Shown: in pieces, positions 6,997-14,455 of the stretch
Position numbering within the stretch: the first letter of the stretch is position 1
How the letters are laid out: the number at the start of each line of letters is the position of its first letter
Origin: a virus
Strand: one strand, 5' to 3'
DNA: 64,000 nt
IMG/VR virus record: IMGVR_UViG_3300028196_000007
Location: 22,140 to 86,139 of that record
Made by a program: the position numbers and the translations under genes
Notes under the pieces: generated by a model
What the model saw: the letters and a program-made list of their open reading frames with translations, nothing else
Databases searched by the model: none
Told to the model about the DNA's origin: nothing

Positions 6997-8346
6997 TTAG
7001 TCATCAAGTTCTTCGAACCTCTTTTTCATTTCTTTTCTTAAATATTCTTGATGGTTACTCATCTGAGTTGTTAGCTCTTTACCTGTAACTGAGTTTTCAT
7101 CAAATATGTTAAAGTTACCGTTGTTTGTATTTATCTGACTTGGAAAAGTTATACCATCAGGCCCAAATCTATTTTTGATAACATGTATTCTACCTGTGCC
7201 TCCAACTTTATCTTCTATCTTTCTAGATAATGACATTACAAAATCTGCTGTCATAATCTTTGAATATGATTCTGCAATCTTGTCTGCCTGGATTACATCT
7301 TCCTGAAGTGCAGATCTGTTTGCTTGTGATGCTGTCCAAACTGGCACATCTAAAGTACCTGCAAGACCTCTTAGTTCTTCATAAATATTACCTAGCTCTA
7401 ACCTATAGTCTTTTTGTCCGCCGTTACCTCTTAATAAATCTGCATAATCCAAAATTACCATATCAGGTTCTTTACCTAGCATTCTGTACCTTTCGACATG
7501 AGAAGCTATTGTTGATATAGCAGCTGTTTTTGTTGGATAGTATTTTACAATTAAATTACCTGGTATCTTTTCAACTGTTTCCTTTACAGAATCGATATTA
7601 TATTTAAGCTCTTGGTTTGCAATTCCTGTTATAACTGAATCGTATCTTAATCCAACATAAGCTTCGTTTAATTCGAGTGTATAGTGTAGTACATTCTTAC
7701 CTTGTTTGATAACATTTGCACCTAAGTTAACAAGCAGAAACGATTTACCAATTCCAGCTGGTGCAACAACAACTCCAAGCTCGCCTTTACCTAACCCGCC
7801 GTCCATAAGATTATCAATCACATCCCAGCCTGTAGGTAATATGTGTCTTGTTGCTTGGTTATATCTTTCTTCTACCATTGCAACGTAATCATGGCCTACA
7901 TTTCTTTCTGTACCTGCTGTCATTGCAGCATCAACCTTAGCTTTTATTGCGTCATATTTTCCTGATTTTAGTAATTCGACAGAGTCAATTATTGCATTCT
8001 TTAAAACTTTATTTTTACAAAAGTCCAATGTTTGCTTCATTACAAAATCTAGGTCTTGTGAGTCTACATATTTAAAAGTGTCCTTTACGTTAGCAACTAT
8101 ACTTTTCTTAAACACATCGTCAGTAATTTCAGATATCTTTACCTTTAATACCTCTGCTGTTGGCTGAGATTTATATTCCTTAAAATATTCTTTTATAACT
8201 GAAACCAAAAATTGATTTGATTCATTCTCAAAATATTCAGGTTGAAGTATATCGTCAATCTGTTGAAGAAACTGTTTGTCTTTTAGTAGACATGTTATAA
8301 TTTTTATCTGGAATGTATAACCAAACTCGCTTAATCTATCACTCAT
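6997..8346 (-). CDS. Replicative DNA helicase (DnaB/T4 gp41 family)
   Basis: 449 aa. A DnaB-like N-terminal helical part (to about 150), then a RecA-type motor: Walker A APAGIGKS (195-202), Walker B DMVILDYADLL (295-305), the ASQANRSA block and a late KNRFGPDG segment, which are typical of hexameric replicative helicases. It unwinds the lagging-strand template. It overlaps the upstream exonuclease gene by 8 bp and shares its promoter at 9391-9420. No separate primase or loader is recognised in the window. Confidence 0.88.
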   Translation of the reverse strand: MSDRLSEFGYTFQIKIITCLLKDKQFLQQIDDILQPEYFENESNQFLVSVIKEYFKEYKSQPTAEVLKVKISEITDDVFKKSIVANVKDTFKYVDSQDLDFVMKQTLDFCKNKVLKNAIIDSVELLKSGKYDAIKAKVDAAMTAGTERNVGHDYVAMVEERYNQATRHILPTGWDVIDNLMDGGLGKGELGVVVAPAGIGKSFLLVNLGANVIKQGKNVLHYTLELNEAYVGLRYDSVITGIANQELKYNIDSVKETVEKIPGNLIVKYYPTKTAAISTIASHVERYRMLGKEPDMVILDYADLLRGNGGQKDYRLELGNIYEELRGLAGTLDVPVWTASQANRSALQEDVIQADKIAESYSKIMTADFVMSLSRKIEDKVGGTGRIHVIKNRFGPDGITFPSQINTNNGNFNIFDENSVTGKELTTQMSNHQEYLRKEMKKRFEELDD

Positions 8347-9385
8347 AACTTTTTGATGCCATTGCTTCTAGGTGAGAAAAACATGTTTTTAGCCAAAGGT
8401 CTGGATTTCTAATTGCAGAGTTTGTCTTATCCTCTAACATGAGTTTCTGGAATTTATACTTTACTAATCTATTTATAGGTTTTCTAACTGCATCAATTAT
8501 TCCTGATTTTATACTACCAGGAATGTCAACGTTGCTTAGTTGCATCAAATCATAGTTTAACCTTATCATATCTTCACTATTTTTAATATCTGATATTACT
8601 TTTGAAGTGTCGTCTAAATCTTTTACATGACTAATCATTTCGTCCAAAGTAAGTTTTTTATCTTCAAATAATATAGGAAGTTTTTTCTTTAATGTCTTTA
8701 CACCTACACCTCTTATACCAGGAATATTATCCGATGCATCACCTTTCATAGTTCTATAAAGCAAGAAGTTGTGAGCAGGTATTTCAAAGTCATCATTTAC
8801 TGTTTCTTTAAAATAGTATTTCTTTTTAGTAGGTGACCAAACTTGTACTCTATCATCAACAAGTTGTAGAAAGTCTTTGTCAGTTGACATTATATAGAAG
8901 TGACTTTCAGGATAAACTTGTTGTGACAAGTACGCCATAGCATCATCAGCTTCTATGTTTTCTGGTGCTATCACCGTAATTGGTAGAGTGTCAAGATACT
9001 GAGTTAATCTACGAATTTGATTTTTCATAGATATACTTTCATCTTCTTGATTGTGGAAGGAGTCTAGACGGGTTAACCGCTTTCTAACTTTTCTGTTTGC
9101 TTTGTACTCGGGAAAGAGTTTTCGCCTTTTACTAGAACCACCTTTACCATCAAAACATACAATAACTCTTGTAGGCTTGATGTTTTTTATTGCGTAACCA
9201 ATAGACTGCAGAAAACCCGTCATCCCTCCAATATGTATACCGTCTTCGTTCATACTAGGGTTGACGGCAAATGCCCTAATAAATGTGTTTAATCCATCAA
9301 TCACGAGTATTCTATCGTCTGGTGACTGATTTACTGAATCATCTTTTTTTAGATTTTTCAGGATTTCTATATAACTTTGTTTCAT
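8339..9385 (-). CDS. 5'-3' exonuclease (FEN family, T4 RNase H-like)
   Basis: 348 aa. The acidic metal-binding residues of FEN nucleases are visible in order: ILVIDGLNTFIRAF, VIVCFDGKGGSSKRRKLFPEYKANRK-type arch, IEADDAMAYL, STDKDFLQLV, and GDASDNIPGIRGVGVKT (helix-hairpin-helix with catalytic Asp). It removes RNA primers and flaps during phage replication. There is no ribosome-binding site: the ATG begins 6 nt after the TATATT element of a middle-type promoter, so the mRNA may be leaderless. Confidence 0.87.
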   Translation of the reverse strand: MKQSYIEILKNLKKDDSVNQSPDDRILVIDGLNTFIRAFAVNPSMNEDGIHIGGMTGFLQSIGYAIKNIKPTRVIVCFDGKGGSSKRRKLFPEYKANRKVRKRLTRLDSFHNQEDESISMKNQIRRLTQYLDTLPITVIAPENIEADDAMAYLSQQVYPESHFYIMSTDKDFLQLVDDRVQVWSPTKKKYYFKETVNDDFEIPAHNFLLYRTMKGDASDNIPGIRGVGVKTLKKKLPILFEDKKLTLDEMISHVKDLDDTSKVISDIKNSEDMIRLNYDLMQLSNVDIPGSIKSGIIDAVRKPINRLVKYKFQKLMLEDKTNSAIRNPDLWLKTCFSHLEAMASKSYE

Positions 9386-9390
9386 ATATC

Positions 9391-9420
9391 TAATATAATA
9401 AAAATATCCGACATATAAAA
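9391..9420 (-). promoter_or_regulatory. Middle-type promoter for exonuclease-helicase genes
   Basis: Minus strand TTTTATATGTCGGA, 8 nt, then TTATATTA (TATATT at 9392-9397). The start codon at 9385 follows by only 6 nt, which predicts transcription starting at or next to the ATG. Confidence 0.75.
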
Positions 9421-9424
9421 ATAA

Positions 9425-9442
9425 TTAACGTACTAAGTAGGC
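9425..9442 (+). repeat. Left arm of an 18-bp perfect inverted repeat around hsp20
   Basis: ttaacgtactaagtaggc here is the exact reverse complement of 9916-9933. The pair encloses the Hsp20 gene (9449-9883) with only 6 bp between this arm and the stop codon side. Confidence 0.9.
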
Positions 9443-9448
9443 TGTTTG

Positions 9449-9883
9449 TTATTTTATTTCTATAAACTTGGCTTTTGCCGTTTCGAATTTTGGAACTGTG
9501 ATTTGTAATAAACCATTTTTCATTTCTGCATCCAGACTTGTTAAGTCAAAGTCCGGACTGACCTTCCATCCCATATCAAAACTACGTCTTGCAATTCCTC
9601 TATGGATATAAGTTGGTGCTTCTTTATTTGATGGGTTTGATTCGACAGTAGGTTTTTTGTAGGTAACCTTTAAAGTGTTTCCTTCTACTAAAACGTGTAT
9701 GTCGTCTTTTTCCAATCCAACACATGCGATATCAAAGCATAGTACTTCGTTGTCAACAAATACGTCAACCGGATAATCAGGCTTTGTATCCATTGCTGAA
9801 CCAAATCCTACATTTGTGTCGAAAAAATTTTTGAATAATAAATCGGTAGAGAAGAGTCTCTCACCTAATAAGTGTCTTGTCAT
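9449..9883 (-). CDS. Small heat-shock protein (Hsp20/alpha-crystallin family)
   Basis: 144 aa, normal for the family. The alpha-crystallin domain spans about 38-130: YPVDVFVDNEVLCFDIACVG, VEGNTLKVTYKK, RGIARRSFDMGWKVSPDFD, AEMKNGLLQITVPK; the AxxxNGLLxIxVPK block is diagnostic. It acts as an ATP-independent holdase. Hsp20 genes are common in marine T4-like phages, where a virion-folding role is assumed. It has a strong AAGGAGA ribosome-binding site and a late-type promoter motif at 9935-9947. The whole gene sits inside a perfect 18-bp inverted repeat, unlike any neighbour. Confidence 0.9.
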   Translation of the reverse strand: MTRHLLGERLFSTDLLFKNFFDTNVGFGSAMDTKPDYPVDVFVDNEVLCFDIACVGLEKDDIHVLVEGNTLKVTYKKPTVESNPSNKEAPTYIHRGIARRSFDMGWKVSPDFDLTSLDAEMKNGLLQITVPKFETAKAKFIEIK

Positions 9884-9915
9884 AATAAATCTCCTTAAAT
9901 AATTTTAATGTTATC

Positions 9916-9933
9916 GCCTACTTAGTACGTTAA
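9916..9933 (-). repeat. Right arm of the 18-bp perfect inverted repeat around hsp20
   Basis: gcctacttagtacgttaa, the exact reverse complement of 9425-9442. It lies between the late-type promoter motif and the hsp20 start, so it is part of the 5' leader. Confidence 0.9.
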
Positions 9934-9934
9934 C

Positions 9935-9947
9935 ATATATAAATATA
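9935..9947 (-). promoter_or_regulatory. Late-type promoter motif for hsp20
   Basis: Minus strand TATATTTATATAT, a member of the TGATATTTATATA family, 52 bp before the hsp20 start. Confidence 0.5.
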
Positions 9948-9960
9948 CAGCTGCTCAGTA

Positions 9961-10305
9961 TTATTTCTGATTCGCTATATGAAACATTTCTTCACCTGCT
10001 TTCCAGTAACTCCTTTTAGAGTCTTTGCATATTGCTATTGTATACTTAGACCTAACATCAGAAAGAGCTGCTTCAACAGCTTTACTATCTTTCAAGTCTC
10101 TAACTGTTATTGTAGTATACGTCTTAAATCTTCCTTTAGATTTAGATTTTTTACCATCATCTGACTCAGCTTGAGCTTTGTCTTTTATACCCTGGTCTAT
10201 ACCTCTTTGATAAGCTGATATTGATGTAGACTTTTTTGTTTTAGCCACTGGCTTTTGAGTGTCAACTGTTTGTTGGTTCTCTAAATGTACTGTCAATCTT
10301 TTCAT
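9961..10305 (-). CDS. Hypothetical small basic protein
   Basis: 114 aa, lysine-rich; not recognised. A flexible, low-complexity first half (KPVAKTKKSTS, GKKSKSKGRFKT) precedes a more ordered second half with TYTTITVRDLKDSKAVEAALSDV. No membrane segment or catalytic motif. Weak A-rich leader without Shine-Dalgarno. The leader contains a predicted hairpin at 10391-10426. A nucleic-acid-binding role is possible from charge alone. Confidence 0.6.
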   Translation of the reverse strand: MKRLTVHLENQQTVDTQKPVAKTKKSTSISAYQRGIDQGIKDKAQAESDDGKKSKSKGRFKTYTTITVRDLKDSKAVEAALSDVRSKYTIAICKDSKRSYWKAGEEMFHIANQK

Positions 10306-10390
10306 ATAATTTCTTTTTTTAGTTTAAAAATAAAGGCTCTTGGTTGGTTAAATAAATCTTTACCATAGTGAGGATTTTTAACTCTTAACA

Positions 10391-10426
10391 TTCTGCACCA
10401 CGTGAAGGTGGCCTTTGTTAGCAGAA
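10391..10426 (-). other. Predicted structured RNA hairpin in a gene leader
   Basis: TTCTGC (10426-10421) pairs with GCAGAA (10396-10391), and an inner CCAC/GTGG stem (10411-10408 with 10401-10398) is separated by a one-sided bulge. No T-run follows, so it is not a classic terminator. It lies between the DUF4494-like gene and the gene at 9961-10305. Confidence 0.35.
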
Positions 10427-10435
10427 CTAGGTGCT

Positions 10436-10633
10436 TTACAACACCTTGATTACATCAGATTTTTTAACTTCAACAACCTCAAATTCTACTGAGTCATTGG
10501 CAAAGTCTTTATTTACTATTGCTTCTGCATCCGTAACTGATACCGCTGAAACTAAATAAGCTTCTTTTTTCCAAGTAACCTTAGTTCCGTTGTCGGTCGC
10601 TACTTTAACTCTTGCTAAATAATACATATCCAT
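10436..10633 (-). CDS. DUF4494-like small protein
   Basis: 65 aa. The pattern YYLARVKV....GTKVTWKKEAYLVSAVSVTDAEAIV followed by FEVVEVKKSDV closely resembles the DUF4494 family (E-YLVDA-S-TEAE core), which is known mainly from Bacteroidota and their phages. Function unknown. It supports a Bacteroidota host. Strong AAAGGAG ribosome-binding site; it follows the secreted-protein gene by 11 bp and is probably co-transcribed with it. Confidence 0.6.
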   Translation of the reverse strand: MDMYYLARVKVATDNGTKVTWKKEAYLVSAVSVTDAEAIVNKDFANDSVEFEVVEVKKSDVIKVL

Positions 10634-10644
10634 AATTTTCTCCT

Positions 10645-11184
10645 TTATTTTCTTATATATAATTTTTGATTTCTAATATACATTTTACCTGTAGGTATTT
10701 CTGTTAACTCTCTACCTAGCATATCGTATATTTTATTACTCATACAACAACTACATCCCATTTGACATTCATATTCTAATATTGCAGTTGGTACTCCAAT
10801 GTTGCTCATTAACATCCAAGCTTGTCCGTCCCATACTTGATTGAAACAACAACTCATTGTGTCAACATAACCTAATGAATCTGTTAAAGTATAAGATATA
10901 CACGTTGTTATTGTATCATAAGGCATTCCTGTGGTTGGATTGTAATTGTATACTAAGTGTGTACAAGGACCACTAAAACAACTGTCTTGACCCAACATTG
11001 TTTGACCACCATAAGTTACAGCATACAAAGGTGCCATAGTAGGCAAACTATTTCCAGTTACTGGTATTGCTATTTCTAATTGATATTGTGAGCCTATTGT
11101 GTAAGTCATGTTTGAATCACATAAGGTTTGTGCTTGTGTTTGTAGTCCAAGCGAAACTAATAATACTGCTAATAATCTTTTCAT
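10645..11184 (-). CDS. Secreted cysteine-rich protein with type IX secretion sorting motif
   Basis: 179 aa. N-terminal signal peptide MKRLLAVLLVSLGLQTQA with cleavage expected after AQA near residue 18. The body is rich in Cys, Thr and Tyr with repeated CxxxxC spacings. The C-terminus, IYDMLGRELTEIPTGKMYI (152-170) and KLYIRK, matches the type A C-terminal target domain of the Bacteroidota type IX secretion system (YD-LGRE ... G-YI ... K). By family knowledge such proteins are exported, then anchored or released at the cell surface by the host machine. It lies in the replication region, not among virion genes. No Shine-Dalgarno: the leader is A-rich, like host genes. Confidence 0.72.
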   Translation of the reverse strand: MKRLLAVLLVSLGLQTQAQTLCDSNMTYTIGSQYQLEIAIPVTGNSLPTMAPLYAVTYGGQTMLGQDSCFSGPCTHLVYNYNPTTGMPYDTITTCISYTLTDSLGYVDTMSCCFNQVWDGQAWMLMSNIGVPTAILEYECQMGCSCCMSNKIYDMLGRELTEIPTGKMYIRNQKLYIRK

Positions 11185-11229
11185 ATTTTATTCTTTTATT
11201 CTTTTTAAATTAATTTAATATAATAATAT

Positions 11230-11448
11230 CTATGCGGTTGGATTCGAACCAACAGTTTTTCAAGTACAAATTTGTAGGCTAAAAACTTAAAAAAAGCCTT
11301 ATAGTTCCTGTACTCTTGAGGAACTCGGGGTCGTTGTTAGCGCCACCATAAACCTTAGTAGCTACAAGTAGCTTATAAAGGTTGCGTATCTCCAAGCTAA
11401 TATATTCATGTTTTATATACATGTCAATTAGCATTCCGCCACGCATAG
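11230..11448 (-). ncRNA. Structured RNA with tRNA-Leu-like acceptor, D and T arms and large insertions
   Basis: 219 nt. Acceptor strands CTATGCG (11448-11442) and CGCATAG (11236-11230) pair perfectly. T arm GTTGG-TTCGAAT-CCAAC is at 11253-11237. A Leu-type D arm, GCGGAAT...TGGAGATACGC, is present but its loop is interrupted by a 37-nt hairpin (11432-11396, closed by GCTAAT/ATTAGC). An anticodon-like stem AACCTT/AAGGTT (11383-11378 with 11356-11351) holds a second hairpin (AGCTAC/GTAGCT) instead of a 7-nt loop. About 97 nt, including a 7-bp AGTTCCT/AGGAACT hairpin, replace the variable region. No CCA is encoded. No standard Leu anticodon can be placed, so it may be an intron-bearing tRNA, a tmRNA-like RNA or a new tRNA-derived RNA. 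Confidence 0.6.
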
Positions 11449-11454
11449 TTATTA

Positions 11455-12582
11455 TTATCCTATTGGCACATCATCATTTCCGATTTCAATATCATCGATA
11501 CCTAAATCATCTGTTTTGTATGCCATAATCAATGTTTCGCAAATCTTGTTATATATTCTCTCTTTCCTTTCGGGGTCAGAAAGTACTAACTTTTCAAAGT
11601 CTTTTGATAAAAACTTTATTTCTTTGCCTGTTACATCATCAGTATAAGTATACCAAGAACCGCCTTGTTTAATAAGGCTGTAGTCTTTTAACACCTGAAG
11701 CCAACCACCAAAGTCATCGATGCCTGATTCGAAATAAATATTAAATTCTGCTTCTCGTAAAGGTGGTCCCATTCTGTTCTTGACAACCTTTGCCTTTGTT
11801 TTAATACCTATAACTTGTTCTTTACCGTTAACCTTAGCTTTAATCTGTCCTGCTGCTTTCAATCTTAATCTACAACTAGCATGAAACTGGATTGCTTTAC
11901 CGCCTGATGTAGTATATTTGTCACCAAACATAACACCTAGCTTTTCTCTTAGCTGATTTGTAAATATCAAACATACTCTTTCTCTACCAATTAACTGAGT
12001 AATTTTTCTCATACCTTTTGACAACACAATTGCTTTTGACGTAGCCCAACCTTCTTTGTCATAGTCTTGAGCCTGTTCAATTTTTGTTGTTGCTGCAGCT
12101 ACTGAGTCTACTGCAATTGATACCAATCTATTTTTGTCTGATTCTTTTACTTTTAAGATTATATTTTCAATAACCTCAAATATATCTTCTACAGCTTCGA
12201 GTTGAATATACAACATCTTAGAAATGTCCATTCCTATAGCAGTTAAAAACTCCTCATTCATGGCATTTTCTGTATCTATGTATACTGCAAGGCCTCCTTG
12301 CTTTTGCGTGTTAGCGAGTAGATGAGCTGCAATGAGTGATTTACCAGAAGCTTCCATTCCAGTAATTTCTGTAATTCTACCTACCGGTAAACCACCATTA
12401 GCTCTATTTGAAATAGCTAGGTCAAGTAAAGATGAACCTGTACTTATCCATTCAGTTAAGTCAGTTGGTGTTTCATCTGCACCATCTAGAAAGTATGCAA
12501 CTTTCATTCCTTTAAACTGTTTGTTTAATGAGTCAGCTAATACGCTGGCTAATTCATCTCGTTTTGTCTTATCCTTTGCCAT
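11455..12582 (-). CDS. uvsX: RecA-family recombinase (UvsX-like)
   Basis: 375 aa. Walker A GMEASGKS (75-82), Walker B VSIAVDSVAAA, the loop/motif region IFTNQLREKLGVMFGDKYTTSGGKAIQFHAS with the conserved NQ and GG-A, and a trailing acidic tail. It forms filaments on single-stranded DNA for strand exchange in recombination-dependent replication. It is only 12 bp downstream of the gp32-like gene and shares its transcript; ribosome-binding site GAGGA. The structured RNA follows it within 7 bp. Confidence 0.9.
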   Translation of the reverse strand: MAKDKTKRDELASVLADSLNKQFKGMKVAYFLDGADETPTDLTEWISTGSSLLDLAISNRANGGLPVGRITEITGMEASGKSLIAAHLLANTQKQGGLAVYIDTENAMNEEFLTAIGMDISKMLYIQLEAVEDIFEVIENIILKVKESDKNRLVSIAVDSVAAATTKIEQAQDYDKEGWATSKAIVLSKGMRKITQLIGRERVCLIFTNQLREKLGVMFGDKYTTSGGKAIQFHASCRLRLKAAGQIKAKVNGKEQVIGIKTKAKVVKNRMGPPLREAEFNIYFESGIDDFGGWLQVLKDYSLIKQGGSWYTYTDDVTGKEIKFLSKDFEKLVLSDPERKERIYNKICETLIMAYKTDDLGIDDIEIGNDDVPIG

Positions 12583-12594
12583 GTTAATTTCCTC

Positions 12595-13347
12595 TTACTC
12601 GTTAAATAAATCATCAAATGCTGATTCAACATCTTTTGTTGATGATACGCCTGTTGCTGCAGCTGTTGATGTTTGAGCTGGAGCTGCTTCACCACCATCT
12701 GGGTTCAACCATTCTTCCAATACAGCTTTTAAGTCATCGTATGAATTTTTTCTAAAAATTTCAAAGATTTCTTTTTGTCCACTAACAATTTTATCTGCAA
12801 TGTTTGCATCTGTTGTTGCTGGTGTCTGATTTGGTTTTACACGGATTGCAGTTTTAGGATAGTTCCCTACTCCTTCTGCTGGTGTGAATTCTACAGAGAT
12901 ATCTCTACCAGATTTTACATCTGTGATATCACCATAGTCTGGGTCTGAAATAAATCCTAGCAATTCAGTATATACCTGCTTACCAAATCCCCAAAATTTA
13001 ACACCATCAGATTCTTCTCCTCTAACAATAACTGGCACATAACATCTCATTTTCGGTGATAGTTTTCTTGCCAATTTAAAGTCATCAGATTTACCTGTTG
13101 CTCTAAGCTTTTGTGCAAACTCTTCTACTGGGTCTGCTTCGCCATAAGTTACTGGTGATAGGTAATTCTTTTTACCTAAGTCATAGTGAAAATACATTTC
13201 AATAAACGGATTTTCTTTGTTGTGTTGGTAAGGTACAATTCTTACTTGGTTCTTACCTGGTTCAGGTTTCCACAAGTTGTCTTGTCTTCCTGTTTGTGTT
13301 TGTAAGTTATTTAACTTACGTCGGATTGCTTCTAAATCAATAGCCAT
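12595..13347 (-). CDS. Single-stranded DNA-binding protein (T4 gp32-like)
   Basis: 250 aa. An N-terminal basic segment (AIRRKLNNLQTQ), then an OB-like core beginning LWKPEPGKNQVRIVPY with FHYDLG and MRCYVPVIVRG, seen in gp32 proteins of marine T4-like phages, and an Ala/Thr linker ending in an acidic tip VESAFDDLFNE that would recruit replication partners. Unlike T4 gp32 there is no Cys/His zinc site: only one cysteine is present. Strong CAGGAG ribosome-binding site and a middle-type promoter at 13379-13410. Confidence 0.75.
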   Translation of the reverse strand: MAIDLEAIRRKLNNLQTQTGRQDNLWKPEPGKNQVRIVPYQHNKENPFIEMYFHYDLGKKNYLSPVTYGEADPVEEFAQKLRATGKSDDFKLARKLSPKMRCYVPVIVRGEESDGVKFWGFGKQVYTELLGFISDPDYGDITDVKSGRDISVEFTPAEGVGNYPKTAIRVKPNQTPATTDANIADKIVSGQKEIFEIFRKNSYDDLKAVLEEWLNPDGGEAAPAQTSTAAATGVSSTKDVESAFDDLFNE

Positions 13348-13378
13348 TTTTTTCTCCTGTTTTTAATTATTATTTAGT

Positions 13379-13410
13379 TAATATAACAAAAATATTCCAC
13401 ATTATAAAAC
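13379..13410 (-). promoter_or_regulatory. Middle-type promoter for gp32-uvsX
   Basis: Minus strand TTTTATAATGTGGAATATTT then TTGTTATATTA (TATATT at 13385-13380). The box is TATAATGTGGA, a variant of TATATGTCGGA. It overlaps the end of the UvsE gene (stop at 13402). Confidence 0.6.
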
Positions 13411-14418
13411 TTTATGTAAACTATTTTTGTATTTTTTTAAGTAGCCTATTACAGCTATTTCCTTATGCTTTGCTTCGACAACCACATCGATGTCTAGACC
13501 ATAGTCGTTGATTTCGTCTACAACTAAGTCTGAATGTGCTTGTACTTTTATTTTTTGAGATTCCTTGTGTAGCTTTTCCATAGTAGGATATTCGGATAAC
13601 TTTTCCATTGGTATATTACTGTTTTTAAGAAAAGTTTCAACTATGAGTCCTTGTTCTCGCCTACGTGATTCGGAATAATGAGTACAAGGTTTTACATCAC
13701 CCCATGTAGATGCTGCTAGTTTTAGTGCTTGTTCTTCGGTAAGACCACCTGTACAGAATTTGTGGTGGTGATAATCGAATACAATAGGTATACCTGTATT
13801 TTGGAATACACCTGTATATAAATCTTGAACTGAATACATGCTAGCTTTGTCGTCGTTTTCCACTGTTAACCTGGATTTTGCTGATTCTGATAATTTGTCG
13901 AAATTATTGCAAAACCTAACAAGAGCTGTTTCCTTGTTGCCATAAGCACCGCCAACATGTATATTGATTTTTGCCATACGTGTTCGTGGTAAACCCATAA
14001 GGTCCATAATTTGAGCAGACTTATTAAGTTCGTTCCAAGCACCTTCTACTGTTTTTTGAGTTGGTGAAGCTAGCACTGTAAACTGGCCTGGGTGGAATGA
14101 CAACCTTTGGCCATAACCTTGAGCCAAGTCGCCAGCTTGCTTTAATAGCACACATAATTCATCGTAGCCAGGCAGGTCTGTAAATTCATATTCAGACATC
14201 CACGGATATATGTCACTAGACATACGGAATACTTTTATTCCATTGTCCTCATTCCATTGAATAATCTTGATTAAGTCTTTGGTATTTGCTATACACAATT
14301 CTGACACATAGTCTAGACCTTTTGCATCGAATGTTCGCCTAATCATTGAGCGGCCTGTGTATATACCTTGTTTTCGTAAGTGCATGTTTATACATGCGTA
14401 TCCTAATTGCTTTGCCAT
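13402..14418 (-). CDS. uvsE: UV damage endonuclease (UVDE/UvsE family)
   Basis: 338 aa. Family blocks in order: LGYACINM at the start, FRMSSDIYPWMS, RLSFHPGQF, INIHVGGAYGNK, RLTVENDDKASMYS, PIVFDYHHHKFC, and KPCTHYSESR, which supply the three-metal site of this TIM-barrel endonuclease. It nicks DNA 5' to UV photoproducts, which suits a sunlit marine habitat. Its ATG lies 7 nt after the TATATT element of a middle promoter with no Shine-Dalgarno, so the message is probably leaderless. Confidence 0.88.
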   Translation of the reverse strand: MAKQLGYACINMHLRKQGIYTGRSMIRRTFDAKGLDYVSELCIANTKDLIKIIQWNEDNGIKVFRMSSDIYPWMSEYEFTDLPGYDELCVLLKQAGDLAQGYGQRLSFHPGQFTVLASPTQKTVEGAWNELNKSAQIMDLMGLPRTRMAKINIHVGGAYGNKETALVRFCNNFDKLSESAKSRLTVENDDKASMYSVQDLYTGVFQNTGIPIVFDYHHHKFCTGGLTEEQALKLAASTWGDVKPCTHYSESRRREQGLIVETFLKNSNIPMEKLSEYPTMEKLHKESQKIKVQAHSDLVVDEINDYGLDIDVVVEAKHKEIAVIGYLKKYKNSLHKVL

Positions 14419-14424
14419 ATTCTA

Positions 14425-14454
14425 TAATATAATAAATTTTTCCGACATATAAAA
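14425..14454 (-). promoter_or_regulatory. Middle-type promoter for uvsE
   Basis: Minus strand TTTTATATGTCGGA then 9 nt and TTATATTA (TATATT at 14431-14426). The start codon at 14418 follows by 7 nt. Confidence 0.75.
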
Positions 14455-14455
14455 A

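Noticed and set aside
9425-9933. Insertion sequence around hsp20
   Set aside because: No transposase and no target-site duplication visible; the inverted repeat alone does not prove mobility.
11230-11448. Group I intron in a tRNA-Leu
   Set aside because: The region is too short for a typical group I intron beyond an 85-nt tRNA, and I found no conserved P7/P3 core (R and S elements).
11230-11448. Standard tmRNA
   Set aside because: The 5' tRNA-like half has a Leu-type D arm and not the tmRNA GGATTCGAC sequence; the possible tag frame does not end in the usual Ala-Leu-Ala-Ala type signal.
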